DNA from: Bacteroidota bacterium
Lineage (GTDB): Bacteria > Bacteroidota > Bacteroidia > Bacteroidales > Prolixibacteraceae
Direction of reading: 5' to 3'
Assembly: GCA_030632865.1 (NCBI GenBank)
Contig: DAOVTY010000029.1
Coordinates: forward strand, 1-17,469
DNA: 17,469 nt
Below are positions 8,517 through 16,466 of the stretch, one piece after another. Within the stretch, counting starts at the first letter, position 1. Each line of letters begins with the position of its first letter. A model generated the notes under the pieces. The model saw only the letters and a program-made list of their open reading frames with translations. It was not told where the DNA came from and searched no databases. The translations under genes were made by a program, and so were the position numbers.

Positions 8517-9269
8517 ATGGAAGAGGAAGAATTTTATAGTAACATTCAAAATGCATTTAACGATTTACCAGAGAATTATAGTATTCTGGAAGAACGTATC
8601 GAAATTGAAGTTCAAATGAAATATTTTGAATTCTCGAAAAGTATTAAGAATAAAGACAATCTTGAAGAATATTTTGATAATAGGGAAGAATTGTTTCTTG
8701 ACAATATTGAGATTGAAAGAAAAAAGAAGATTCTTTCTGCCATTGCAAATGTAGATGATGTTAAGGCATATCGTACTATCGAAAAATTCGCGGAGTTAAG
8801 CGAAGACGAATTAAAACAGTGGGCTACTTTGGCATTGCAAGAGAGTAGAATGCTTTTACAAAGTTCCCTTTTAGACGAACAGCAAGTTTTTATTTCAACA
8901 GGGCTAGGCGGCAAAGGTAAAATGCTTAGATATAATGTTGTTTTTATAAATCAAAAAAATAATGAATTACTAAATAAAACTCAGCAAAAATTGGTTAAGG
9001 ACGAGTTAGCTTTTGAGATAAAAGGGAGTAACGGCGAGTTTGAGTCTATGGATTTTATGGAGGGGTTTTCTACTGCTCTTGTAATGTTGCCATTGAAAGC
9101 TGATATCAAAATGGTTTTTCAGAATGTTGTCGATGAATGTAATCAGTATGGAAATTTTTTAGATGATGACATGATCGTTACTAACGTAAAAATAATGTCT
9201 CGTAGCGAAATAATTCAACTATTACACCAAAATAAAAATAAGGAATTATTTGATGAATTGGAGAAATAA
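8517..9269 (+). CDS. Uncharacterised 250-aa cytoplasmic protein
   Basis: I do not recognise a characterised family. The protein is acidic and has no signal peptide or membrane segment, so it is probably cytoplasmic. Residues 1-120 look mostly helical and rich in Glu and Lys. Residues 125-143 form a Gly-rich strand-loop-strand, FISTGLGGKGKMLRYNVVF, the segment most likely to be conserved. This is not a Walker A loop, since no Ser or Thr follows the lysine. Residues 160-230 alternate strands and helices, and the tail is helical and charged. It is divergent from feoAB across 174 bp and 59 bp upstream of tRNA-Arg. A near -7 box (TAATTTCG, 8493-8500) precedes the ATG. Codon use and AT content resemble its neighbours, so I see no sign of recent transfer. 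Confidence 0.75.
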   Translation: MEEEEFYSNIQNAFNDLPENYSILEERIEIEVQMKYFEFSKSIKNKDNLEEYFDNREELFLDNIEIERKKKILSAIANVDDVKAYRTIEKFAELSEDELKQWATLALQESRMLLQSSLLDEQQVFISTGLGGKGKMLRYNVVFINQKNNELLNKTQQKLVKDELAFEIKGSNGEFESMDFMEGFSTALVMLPLKADIKMVFQNVVDECNQYGNFLDDDMIVTNVKIMSRSEIIQLLHQNKNKELFDELEK

Positions 9270-9274
9270 TAAAG

Positions 9275-9303
9275 TTGGATATTATTAAAATATGTTATAT
9301 TTG
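9275..9303 (+). promoter_or_regulatory. tRNA-Arg promoter
   Basis: TTG at 9275-9277 (-33) and a perfect -7 box TATATTTG at 9296-9303 are separated by 18 bp. Transcription should begin about 9310, some 20 nt before the mature tRNA. This is the clearest two-box promoter in the window. Confidence 0.65.
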
Positions 9304-9328
9304 CACCGCTTTAAAAAGCAAAAGCACT

Positions 9329-9404
9329 GGACCTGTAGCATAATGGATAGTGCCCCTGATTACGGATCAGGAGGTTGGGGGTTCGAGTCCCTCCAGGTTC
9401 ACCA
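9329..9404 (+). tRNA. tRNA-Arg (anticodon ACG)
   Basis: The 76-nt sequence folds as a full cloverleaf. The acceptor stem GGACCTG/CAGGTTC has one G-T pair, the D stem is GCAT/GTGC, and the anticodon stem CCTGA/TCAGG encloses loop TTACGGA with anticodon ACG. A 5-nt variable loop and T arm GGGGG-TTCGAGT-CCCTC follow. The discriminator A and CCA are encoded. It reads CGU and, after adenosine-to-inosine editing by TadA, probably CGC and CGA. It has its own promoter and terminator. Confidence 0.97.
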
Positions 9405-9411
9405 GAAAATT

Positions 9412-9448
9412 AAAGAGTTGCAACGACACAAAGTTGCAGCTCTTTTTT
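9412..9448 (+). terminator. Rho-independent terminator of tRNA-Arg
   Basis: A 13-bp stem, AAAGAGTTGCAAC (9412-9424) with GTTGCAGCTCTTT (9433-9445), has a single T-G wobble and an 8-nt loop, and ends in a run of six T. It also stands between the tRNA and the convergent wecA-like gene. Confidence 0.8.
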
Positions 9449-9465
9449 ATTGGAGCTTTAAGAAT

Positions 9466-10563
9466 TCAAGAAACTTGCTTAATAACATGCGAGCTTTTAA
9501 CATTGCGCGAATCTCTAACCTTTATTAGAATTGATGGAATTAAAGAGAACAAAATTCCAGTTAAGAAAATTATTATTGCCTGGATATTGTTGTTTAATAA
9601 GATGTGGTTTAAATATAGTGCAATTGCAACAATTACAACATTGGCAGAAATAATAATAATAGTAACTTTTAAATGATTTGGGAATAATGTTAGCAGTCGG
9701 TGGTGAATGTGGTTATTGTCTGCTGAAAATGGCGATTTTCTTTGTCTTATGCGAATAGACATAACACGTATTGTATCTATAAGAGGTACAATAATAATTG
9801 CAAACGAAACGGCAGGTGCTCCGCCAATTGCATATTCAGTTGTTTTTGCAATATTAAATTCGTTAAATTTAATTACAAAAATAGATATTACTAATCCAAC
9901 AATTAAAGATCCGGAATCTCCCATAAATAACTTGTTTTTATTCCCAAAAACATTGTAAAGAAAATAACTAGCCAAGCTCCCAACAAGTGCAAAAGAAATT
10001 ATAGAATACTGATAATTCCCAGAAATAAAAAACCAAACACCAAATACTGTGGCAGCCATCATTGATAGTCCTGAAGCTAATCCATCAATGCCATCGATTA
10101 AATTAAAAGCATTAATTATTACAACCATCAAAAATAGAGAAAGTGTAAAACTGGTGATAATGCCAATTTCGTAAATGCCTAAAATTCCATGTAGATTTGT
10201 TAAACGTATATTTCCGAGTGTTATTAATATAATTGCTGCTATTATTTGAATTGCCAATTTTTTACGCGCCGAAATATCAACCAAATCATCTTTTAATCCT
10301 ATAAAAAACATAAGAATAACACCTACAATTATATATTTTAACGAGTCAAAATTTAATCCGTCGGTCGCAAGAATTGAGCTTACTGTGAAACCAATAAAAA
10401 TTGCAACCCCTCCAAGTGGAGGAATAATTCCTTTATGTATTTTCCGCTCTTCAATAGGATCGAACAGATGTTTTGCATGTGCCACACGCAAAATTGGTGG
10501 TATTGCAAATAGTACTATAATGAATCCGATTATTAATGCGCTGATTGTTAGAGTTAGTTCCAT
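9466..10563 (-). CDS. WecA/TagO-type undecaprenyl-phosphate sugar-1-phosphate transferase
   Basis: The 365-aa polytopic membrane protein belongs to the MraY/WecA glycosyltransferase-4 family. Signatures are PPLGG (48-52), the Mg-binding aspartates in GLKDDLVD (89-96), NLIDGIDGLASG (154-165), GDSGS (215-219) and HIHH (285-288), with many hydrophobic helices between them. The HIHH motif favours WecA/TagO-type enzymes over MraY. It probably transfers a HexNAc-1-phosphate (GlcNAc-1-P in characterised members) from a UDP-sugar to undecaprenyl phosphate at the inner membrane, the first step in building a surface polysaccharide. The sugar specificity is inferred. It stands alone, not in a polysaccharide cluster. 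The ATG at 10563 gives an N-terminal helix, and no clean promoter box was found for it. Confidence 0.9.
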   Translation of the reverse strand: MELTLTISALIIGFIIVLFAIPPILRVAHAKHLFDPIEERKIHKGIIPPLGGVAIFIGFTVSSILATDGLNFDSLKYIIVGVILMFFIGLKDDLVDISARKKLAIQIIAAIILITLGNIRLTNLHGILGIYEIGIITSFTLSLFLMVVIINAFNLIDGIDGLASGLSMMAATVFGVWFFISGNYQYSIISFALVGSLASYFLYNVFGNKNKLFMGDSGSLIVGLVISIFVIKFNEFNIAKTTEYAIGGAPAVSFAIIIVPLIDTIRVMSIRIRQRKSPFSADNNHIHHRLLTLFPNHLKVTIIIISANVVIVAIALYLNHILLNNNIQAIIIFLTGILFSLIPSILIKVRDSRNVKSSHVIKQVS

Positions 10564-10919
10564 AATTCAGTTTTTGGGTTAAAACTAGATTTAAAAGTTT
10601 AGTCTATTTTTTAAAAAACTAGAACAAATATCGTAAAATTTTTAAACTTCCGTTTTCTAGTGTCATGTTTTTTTTCATTATTAATATTAAAAAGTATTTT
10701 ATGTCTGATATTTTATTTCATTTAATTAACGCATAGTAATTGCCATATGTACGTAATAAGCATTAAAGGTAGTTGTTAAAAGTACAATATTAAATTTTGT
10801 GAATGAATTTTTTTGAAGTTCATTTGTTAAATCATAATTTCTATTTTAAAAAAACTGCAATCATAAATAACATAATTACTAATTTTGCGTTTTCAACAAA
10901 AGCAAAAACAATTGTATCG
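10564..10919. other. Intergenic region between the wecA-like and DUF3078 genes
   Basis: This very AT-rich divergent region is 356 bp when the preferred DUF3078 start is used. It holds a -7 box at 10880 for the rightward gene and a near box (GATATTTG on the minus strand, 10625-10632) for the leftward gene. A longer reading frame beginning at 10803 covers part of it but gives an unlikely protein N-terminus. I see nothing else in it. Confidence 0.5.
10880..10887 (+). promoter_or_regulatory. Candidate promoter of the DUF3078 gene, -7 box
   Basis: TAATTTTG followed by CG is a perfect -7 box 33 bp before the ATG at 10920. The start point would be near 10895. It lies downstream of the alternative ATG at 10803 and so supports the shorter gene. 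No clear -33 element is seen. Confidence 0.5.
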
Positions 10920-12914
10920 ATGTTTTCAGGCAGTGCAAAATATATAAGTATTCTTTTAGTAGGGTTACTAATTAACTTTTACGGCTTTTCTCAAGTTTCG
11001 GAGTCTAAGAAAATGAATGAAACTTTGGAGGGGGGTATTAATATTCTCAAAAAATATTTTTACGAAGGAAATAATTGGCATGTGGCACAACCTTCAGTAA
11101 AAAACGATGTGCGTGGTTTAATTAATTTTATTGAGGATGACCCAATTGACTCAATACTCAATAATTTAAATAAATCATTCTCTCAAAACGAGTATTTTGT
11201 AATACGATTGCCTGAAAATGTTTCGGATAGTTTAATTGTGCCGGGATATTATTCGTATAATAAAGTAGAAAAGGAGATTGAAAATATTGGTATTTATTTG
11301 CAAGAGTTTTACAGAAAGAAGAAAATTGTTGTTCCTGTAAATATGATTTCGGATTTAGACCAAAAAATAAATTTGATTCCTAAAGAAAAAGGGATACAAC
11401 TTTTTATTGATTCTATTTATACCATTCCAGAACACCTGCAAATACCCGAAGTTATACCAGACTCTTTATTAAATTCTCCCGAAGATTTTAAACAACTTGT
11501 TAAAACTGATAGTCTCAGGAATAGATATATAGAACAAAAACGTTTGATGTATAACGATTCGATTACATCGGTTTATATAGATTCTGTAATTACAGATATA
11601 AGAAATAAACAGTTTAGTGAGGACTTTAATTTCAGGGTGAAAAATTTAACCGATTCGGTGAAAATAAATAATTACCAAATACTAAAGTCTTATAACGATT
11701 TGGTTATAAGTGCAGTTAACGATTCTATTTATTTAATATTAAACACATTGTTGGAATATGCCGATTTTATCGACACGACACATATTTCGATAATAAACCT
11801 TACAGGAGATTCCACTGATATTTATTTTCAAAAAGGAATAGAACGATTTAAGCGTGTGTGGTTAAAAAATGAGCAGAACGATTCGTTAAGTATTTTAGTG
11901 AAAAACAGGGGAAAACGTAGTATGCAAATGTTAATAGATGATGGTGTTACATTTTCTCGTTATAAACCCAAAGAGACAAAAAATTTTAATTTTAGAACAC
12001 TGGAAAAAGACTTTGGTAATTTTGCAAAGGTTGGAAATATATATGAGATTGAAACGCCATGGAAAATTGGTGGGGTAGGAAATGTAGGACTTACACAAAC
12101 ATATTTGCAAAATTGGAAAAAAGGGGGACAAAGTGCAATCGCAAGTTTGATGGTGTTAAAAGGATTTGCCAACTACTCGCGGGCTGATGGAAAAATTAAG
12201 TGGGAGAATTCGGCAGAGATAAGAAACGGATGGATACGTACAGGAGAAAAAGATTCTGAGACTCAAAAGAATGATGACAGATTTGAACTTACATCGCGGT
12301 ATAGTGTAAGTGCTTTTAAAAAGTGGTATTACAGTGCTGAATTTAATTTCGAAACTCAGTTTTTTAAAGGTTATAAGTATCCGACCGAGGATCATCCCGA
12401 CCCGATTTCTGCTTTTATGGCACCAAGTAAAACCTTTATTAAATTAGGTCTGGAATATAAACCTAATAAGAATTTTTCGATGTTGTTTTCGCCGCTTACT
12501 GTAAAAAATGTTTACGTGCGCGATACTGTTTTAATAGATCAGATTAAATTTGGAGTTGAACCAGACCGAAAGAGTTTTTGGGAACCGGGTTTAAATGCCG
12601 ATTTGAGGTACAAAACAAATATTACTGACGACATTTCGTATCAGACTAAATATAAAATGTTTATTAACTATAAAGAGCCTTTTCGTAAATTTGATATTAA
12701 TTGGGAAAATCTATTTATTGTGAGATTGAATGATTATTTTAATATACGTTTGATGGTACATTTTATATACGATGATAATGTTCTTTTTCCTATTTACGAT
12801 GAAAATAACACTCAAATTGGCGAAGAACCAAAACTTCAGATTAAAGAGCTTATGACAATTGGGTTTGCTTATAAAATAAATCGTAATGTCATGAAATCAA
12901 AACGAATTCGTTAA
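10920..12914 (+). CDS. DUF3078 outer-membrane beta-barrel protein with a long periplasmic N-terminal region
   Basis: From the preferred ATG the protein has 664 aa. It begins MFSGSAKYISILLVGLLINF, a signal peptide probably cut after GFSQ near residue 25. The next 370 or so residues are a soluble region of unknown fold, with repeated NDS/TDS turns before short strands. From the segment TPWKIGGVGNVGLTQTYLQN to the end, alternating aromatic strands form the DUF3078 barrel, including a W-x-x-GG segment. It is probably an outer-membrane protein of unknown function. DUF3078 proteins I know of are mostly the barrel, so the N-terminal region is the unusual part. A start at 10803 would add 39 residues that hide the signal peptide and extend upstream of the promoter box. 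The gene converges on the prenyltransferase gene with a 7-bp gap. Confidence 0.85.
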   Translation: MFSGSAKYISILLVGLLINFYGFSQVSESKKMNETLEGGINILKKYFYEGNNWHVAQPSVKNDVRGLINFIEDDPIDSILNNLNKSFSQNEYFVIRLPENVSDSLIVPGYYSYNKVEKEIENIGIYLQEFYRKKKIVVPVNMISDLDQKINLIPKEKGIQLFIDSIYTIPEHLQIPEVIPDSLLNSPEDFKQLVKTDSLRNRYIEQKRLMYNDSITSVYIDSVITDIRNKQFSEDFNFRVKNLTDSVKINNYQILKSYNDLVISAVNDSIYLILNTLLEYADFIDTTHISIINLTGDSTDIYFQKGIERFKRVWLKNEQNDSLSILVKNRGKRSMQMLIDDGVTFSRYKPKETKNFNFRTLEKDFGNFAKVGNIYEIETPWKIGGVGNVGLTQTYLQNWKKGGQSAIASLMVLKGFANYSRADGKIKWENSAEIRNGWIRTGEKDSETQKNDDRFELTSRYSVSAFKKWYYSAEFNFETQFFKGYKYPTEDHPDPISAFMAPSKTFIKLGLEYKPNKNFSMLFSPLTVKNVYVRDTVLIDQIKFGVEPDRKSFWEPGLNADLRYKTNITDDISYQTKYKMFINYKEPFRKFDINWENLFIVRLNDYFNIRLMVHFIYDDNVLFPIYDENNTQIGEEPKLQIKELMTIGFAYKINRNVMKSKRIR

Positions 12915-12931
12915 AGTTATTTTAAACGAAT
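12906..12931. terminator. Possible bidirectional hairpin between convergent genes
   Basis: ATTCGTT (12906-12912) pairs with AACGAAT (12925-12931), extended by AAA/TTT around one bulged base, with a 5-nt loop. Both stop codons lie at or within the hairpin. No long T run is present, so termination is uncertain. Confidence 0.3.
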
Positions 12932-13779
12932 AACCCTGTAATAACAAATAGTCCATAAATTACACTTGCAATTCCGTTTGTGGTAAAAAAAGCGATATTC
13001 ACTTTACTTAAATCGTTGTGTTTTACCAAGGTGTGTTGATAGAATAATAGACCAATAAAAACTACAGAGCCTATTAAATGCACCCAATTTGCAGGTGTTA
13101 AAATTGCAACTAAAACAACAGAAATTGCGGTAAATAAATGAAGTAATTTTGATAAGTTAAGTGCGTGTTTTTTTCCAAAAAGAGTTGGTATCGATTTAAG
13201 TTTTAATTCTTTATCAAATTCTTCGTCCTGTAAGGCATAAATAATATCGAAGCCACTAACCCAAAAAAATACGATAAATCCTGTTACAACTGGTAACCAT
13301 TCAAATTTTCCGGCAACTGCAAGATAGGCTCCAACAGGTGCAATTGCAAGTCCTAAACTTAGTACAAAATGACAAAGTGGTGTAAATCGTTTGGTAAAAC
13401 TATAAAATAGAATTACGAATAGTGCCACTGGCGAAAGATAAAAACAGAGTGAATTTATAAACCAGGTAGCCACAACAAATAGTATTGAGTTTAATATCAC
13501 AAAAAACAGTACCGATTTTGGTGATAAAATTCCTGAAGGTATTTCTCTAACTGCCGTTCTTGGATTTAATTTGTCAATTTTACGATCTAAATAACGGTTA
13601 AAACCCATGGCTGCATTTCGGGCAAAAATCATGCAAAGCATAACCAATCCTAATAACTTAAAACTAATGGAGGCACCATTTTGCTCTAATGCAAAGAAAA
13701 AACCAATTAGCGCAAAAGGCATTGCAAAAATGGTGTGCTCAAACTTAACGAGTTTCGAATAATTAGATAAATTTCCCAT
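12922..13779 (-). CDS. UbiA-family prenyltransferase, MqnP-like
   Basis: The 285-aa membrane protein has about eight hydrophobic helices. The first Asp-rich motif is NRYLDRKID (61-69) and the second is YALQDEEFD (181-189); both bind the Mg-diphosphate of the polyprenyl donor. The GFDIIYALQDEEFD form is typical of the putative 4-hydroxybenzoate polyprenyltransferase subgroup, which includes MqnP of the futalosine menaquinone route. I infer a role in menaquinone synthesis, since ubiquinone is not expected in this phylum. No mqnA, B, C or D gene is visible in the window. A perfect -7 box (TACTTTTG on the minus strand, 13799-13806) lies 20 bp upstream of the ATG. Confidence 0.85.
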   Translation of the reverse strand: MGNLSNYSKLVKFEHTIFAMPFALIGFFFALEQNGASISFKLLGLVMLCMIFARNAAMGFNRYLDRKIDKLNPRTAVREIPSGILSPKSVLFFVILNSILFVVATWFINSLCFYLSPVALFVILFYSFTKRFTPLCHFVLSLGLAIAPVGAYLAVAGKFEWLPVVTGFIVFFWVSGFDIIYALQDEEFDKELKLKSIPTLFGKKHALNLSKLLHLFTAISVVLVAILTPANWVHLIGSVVFIGLLFYQHTLVKHNDLSKVNIAFFTTNGIASVIYGLFVITGLFV

Positions 13780-13798
13780 AGTATTTTTCAGTTGCGCT

Positions 13799-13806
13799 CA
13801 AAAGTA
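13799..13806 (-). promoter_or_regulatory. Candidate promoter of the prenyltransferase gene, -7 box
   Basis: On the minus strand this reads TACTTTTG, a perfect TAnnTTTG. The leader would be only about 10 nt. The divergent SRPBCC gene has its own box 34 bp away. No good -33 element is visible. Confidence 0.45.
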
Positions 13807-13839
13807 AAAAGATATTTTATAATTTAGGAAGATTTAATT

Positions 13840-13847
13840 TACATTTG
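13840..13847 (+). promoter_or_regulatory. Candidate promoter of the SRPBCC gene, -7 box
   Basis: TACATTTG is a perfect TAnnTTTG 14 bp before the ATG at 13862, implying a leader of under 10 nt or a nearly leaderless mRNA. The -33 element is not clear. Confidence 0.4.
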
Positions 13848-13861
13848 AAAAAAGTTGTAAT

Positions 13862-14236
13862 ATGAAAAATTTAAAACGTTACTACACATTAAATGTCGAA
13901 CCAGAAGATGTTTATAATGCGCTCACAAATAAAAAGATTTTGGAGATTTGGACTGGAGAAGTTGCTGAGATGGAACCTATTGTAGATACTGAATTTTCGC
14001 TTTGGGGAGGAAGTATTACTGGAGTTAATTTAGAATTTGAAGAGAATAAAAAAATAGTTCAGCAGTGGTTTTTTGGAGAAGGTGAAAAATCGATTGTTAC
14101 TATGAAAATTCATTCGCACAAAAAAGGTTGCAGTGTTGAATTATTGCATACTAATATACCCGACGATGCTTTTGAAAATATATCATCTGGTTGGGACGAA
14201 GATTACTTTGGTGCGTTAAAAGAGTTATTTATTTAA
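13862..14236 (+). CDS. SRPBCC / AHSA1-like domain protein
   Basis: The 124-aa protein is a single START-like (SRPBCC) domain of the AHSA1 type. The N-terminal strand and helix KNLKRYYTLNVEPEDVYNAL is followed by LEIWTGEVAEMEP, the strands SLWGGSITGVNLEFEENKKIV, the family-like QQWFFGEGEKSIVTMKI, and a C-terminal helix with SGWDEDYFGALKEL. Such domains form a deep pocket that binds hydrophobic ligands or Hsp90-like partners. The ligand and role here are unknown. There is no signal peptide, so it is cytoplasmic. It is divergent from the prenyltransferase and converges on the BamA-like gene with a 3-bp gap. The length is normal for a stand-alone domain. Confidence 0.82.
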   Translation: MKNLKRYYTLNVEPEDVYNALTNKKILEIWTGEVAEMEPIVDTEFSLWGGSITGVNLEFEENKKIVQQWFFGEGEKSIVTMKIHSHKKGCSVELLHTNIPDDAFENISSGWDEDYFGALKELFI

Positions 14237-14239
14237 ATT

Positions 14240-16087
14240 CTATTCAAAACGAAAAGGAAGAGGGGCAGTTGGTTCGAAACTGTAAAATCGTCTTTTTGAT
14301 TGCTCATCCAAAATAAATCCAACTAAAGACATATCATCCGGATGAAATGGGTAAAATGCTAATCGTAATTGAAAGGTTTTAAAAACAAGGTTTTCGTTAT
14401 GTATTCGAATTCCTAATCCTATTCCGCTATAATAATTTTGGGTCAAAATTATTTGGTCATTTCTACCTATAACTCCAACGTCGGTAAATCCAAAAATTGC
14501 CATATTGAATCTATAAAACTCTTTCCGAAGAAAATTTACAAATTCTAGATTCAAACTTAATCGTTGTTTCCCAATTGCTTCTCTACTTCTAAATCCTCTA
14601 ATATGATCGTTGCTATTTAGCGATAAATTTTCGATATCAAATCTGTGTATTCCAATAGTATAATCTACCCGCGAAAAAATACGATACCTTTTTCTGCCTG
14701 CATGTATTTGCTTCGAAATAAAATTAAAACTTCCCTGTATTTGCCCTTGTTGAAATCCGTATTTGGTAAAATAACCGCCAATTGCTCCTTCTAAATACAA
14801 ATATCCTTTATGGTTAACCAATAAATTTCCGTTAGATAATAATAAATGGGCGTAGTGTCTGTCCCCAAATTCATTTGCATCAAAACCATAAACAATTTCA
14901 TTCTTAAACCCTTCAGGAATATCTTCTGTAATTCCGTAACTGTATATTAATTGGTCTTGAACAAAACGGCGTTGAGTAAATGTAATTCCTGTTAGATAAA
15001 ATGTACTATTCGAAAAATATTGATTATTTTGAGGCTGTGGAATTGGACGAGTATAATATTTTCGAGTGTAAAAACCGGCAGAAAGAACCAATTGAGTTGG
15101 CGTATGATCTTCACGTTTTATTTGAAAACTACGACCACCCCATGCACTGTAAAACGATAAATCCATTGGAGACTCTGTTTTAATTGGATCACTATCGAAA
15201 ATCCTATCTGTACGGAACATTCGAATTGCATTGGCACCAAAACCCCATTTAGTTGAAGGAGTAATAAATGGTTTATGAATGTTGAGCGAAAATCCCTCGT
15301 TTCTATATGTGTTTAAATACCCGGTTGTAATATCAATAAACTTACCTCTAATATTATTTATTTTGTAATACGTTTCAAGTCCGAGATAAGGCTGTTTAGA
15401 AATATGTCCTAAAAACCTAAACGAAATTTCGTGACCTACACCAAAAATATTTTTATTATATATTCCAAAAGATGCCGAAGTTGTGCCATTTACATCTCCG
15501 GTAACTCCAAAAGAAAACCTATCTTTTGTTATTACAGTAACTTTTACTAATCCGGGGTAAATACTATCTTGCTCCAGAATAAACTGCATCTCTTTTATGT
15601 AAGGCAGCGAACGAATAATACGTTCATTTTCGTAAATAATTTCAGGGTCAACTGTATCACCAACTTTAAACATTAAAAGTTTTTGAATAGTTTTTAAATT
15701 AGATTTTATGTGAATTGCATTTGCAGTTCGTTCTAGCAATTTTGTTGCTGTTTTTGTTGTGTCTTGAAAATTGGGGCCAAAAACATCGAGCGCTTTAATA
15801 TCTATTTCTGAAATAATTTTACCTTCCAATTGACTATAATAATTTAGTGCTAGAGCTTTTTTATCTACATATGGTCGGGGTGGTGAAACAAGAAAGTCGT
15901 AAAGTAAATAAGTCATCTTTTTCTGACTTGCCTTGTATTTTAAACTGTCATAAAAATGCTCTTGTTTTGGTGGCGTATTTTGTAAATTTATAGTGTCGGT
16001 TTTATTTTTTTGTGCAAAAATGTTTATAGCAATACAATTTACTAGTAAAAGGGGAATTATAAATTGTATATTTTTTAATATTCTCAT
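14240..16087 (-). CDS. BamA/TamA-like outer-membrane protein (POTRA plus Omp85 barrel)
   Basis: The 615-aa protein from the ATG at 16087 starts MRILKNIQFIIPLLLVNCIA, a signal peptide ending near IFAQ. One POTRA-like unit spans about residues 88-190: strand GKIISEIDIKALDVFG, a long insert, the helix-turn IYENERIIRSLPYIKEMQF and strand VKVTVITKD. The rest is a beta barrel with a conserved IRGF tetrad (DHIRGFRSREAIG) matching the VRGF loop of Omp85 proteins. It ends in Phe-Arg-Phe-Glu, so the barrel end is near the stop. It is shorter than BamA, which has five POTRA domains, so it is an accessory Omp85 protein of unknown substrate. A longer frame opens at a TTG at 16099 but adds only MWHF, and the ATG is preferred. 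Confidence 0.85.
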   Translation of the reverse strand: MRILKNIQFIIPLLLVNCIAINIFAQKNKTDTINLQNTPPKQEHFYDSLKYKASQKKMTYLLYDFLVSPPRPYVDKKALALNYYSQLEGKIISEIDIKALDVFGPNFQDTTKTATKLLERTANAIHIKSNLKTIQKLLMFKVGDTVDPEIIYENERIIRSLPYIKEMQFILEQDSIYPGLVKVTVITKDRFSFGVTGDVNGTTSASFGIYNKNIFGVGHEISFRFLGHISKQPYLGLETYYKINNIRGKFIDITTGYLNTYRNEGFSLNIHKPFITPSTKWGFGANAIRMFRTDRIFDSDPIKTESPMDLSFYSAWGGRSFQIKREDHTPTQLVLSAGFYTRKYYTRPIPQPQNNQYFSNSTFYLTGITFTQRRFVQDQLIYSYGITEDIPEGFKNEIVYGFDANEFGDRHYAHLLLSNGNLLVNHKGYLYLEGAIGGYFTKYGFQQGQIQGSFNFISKQIHAGRKRYRIFSRVDYTIGIHRFDIENLSLNSNDHIRGFRSREAIGKQRLSLNLEFVNFLRKEFYRFNMAIFGFTDVGVIGRNDQIILTQNYYSGIGLGIRIHNENLVFKTFQLRLAFYPFHPDDMSLVGFILDEQSKRRFYSFEPTAPLPFRFE

Positions 16088-16414
16088 AAAATGCCACAAA
16101 AATAAATTGACGGTTATAAAACATAGTCATTTAAATAATGCTTTGAAAAATAATAATTTTATCCTGATAAATTCATGAGTTTTTGTTATGAGAAGTAAAA
16201 ATACAAAGAATATATGGAAGCACAGGTTTTCAATTTACAGGAATAGCCGTTGCTATTTTGAGAATAAAAAACTTAGTATTGTCTTTATTCAGGCAGTTTG
16301 GCTATGTTATAGAAATATTTGTGAGTTAACTAGGTTAAAGAAAGTTTTCATAAAAATAGATAGTTAAATTACGTTAAAGCATTTGAGTTATTGAATTGAC
16401 AAAAATTTTAAAAG

Positions 16415-16432
16415 AAATTCAAATTTGAATTT
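16415..16432. repeat. 18-bp perfect palindrome upstream of the TonB-like gene
   Basis: AAATTCAAATTTGAATTT is its own reverse complement. It sits 26 bp upstream of the -7 box at 16459, overlapping or just above the -33 area, where a repressor or activator could bind. It is purely AT-rich apart from one C-G pair per arm, so chance is possible. Confidence 0.4.
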
Positions 16433-16458
16433 AGAACACTATTTCGCAGTTAATTTTT

Positions 16459-16466
16459 TAATTTTG
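16459..16466 (+). promoter_or_regulatory. Candidate promoter of the TonB-like gene, -7 box
   Basis: TAATTTTG followed by C is a perfect -7 box. Transcription would begin around 16472, at or just after the GTG at 16471. This favours either a leaderless message or the in-frame ATG at 16516. Confidence 0.5.

Noticed and set aside
9329..9404. tRNA-Arg as an integration site for a mobile element
   Set aside because: No integrase gene and no direct repeat of the tRNA 3' end occur in the window, and a normal terminator follows the tRNA.
9292..9676. Two overlapping plus-strand reading frames across the tRNA (78 and 108 codons)
   Set aside because: They run through the tRNA, its terminator and the antisense strand of the wecA-like gene, and their proteins resemble no domain.
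10803..10919. N-terminal 39-codon extension of the DUF3078 protein
   Set aside because: It precedes the -7 box and hides a good signal peptide, so it is probably untranslated.
15001..15183. 60-codon plus-strand frame inside the BamA-like gene
   Set aside because: It is antisense to a well-supported outer-membrane gene and has no promoter or recognisable protein.
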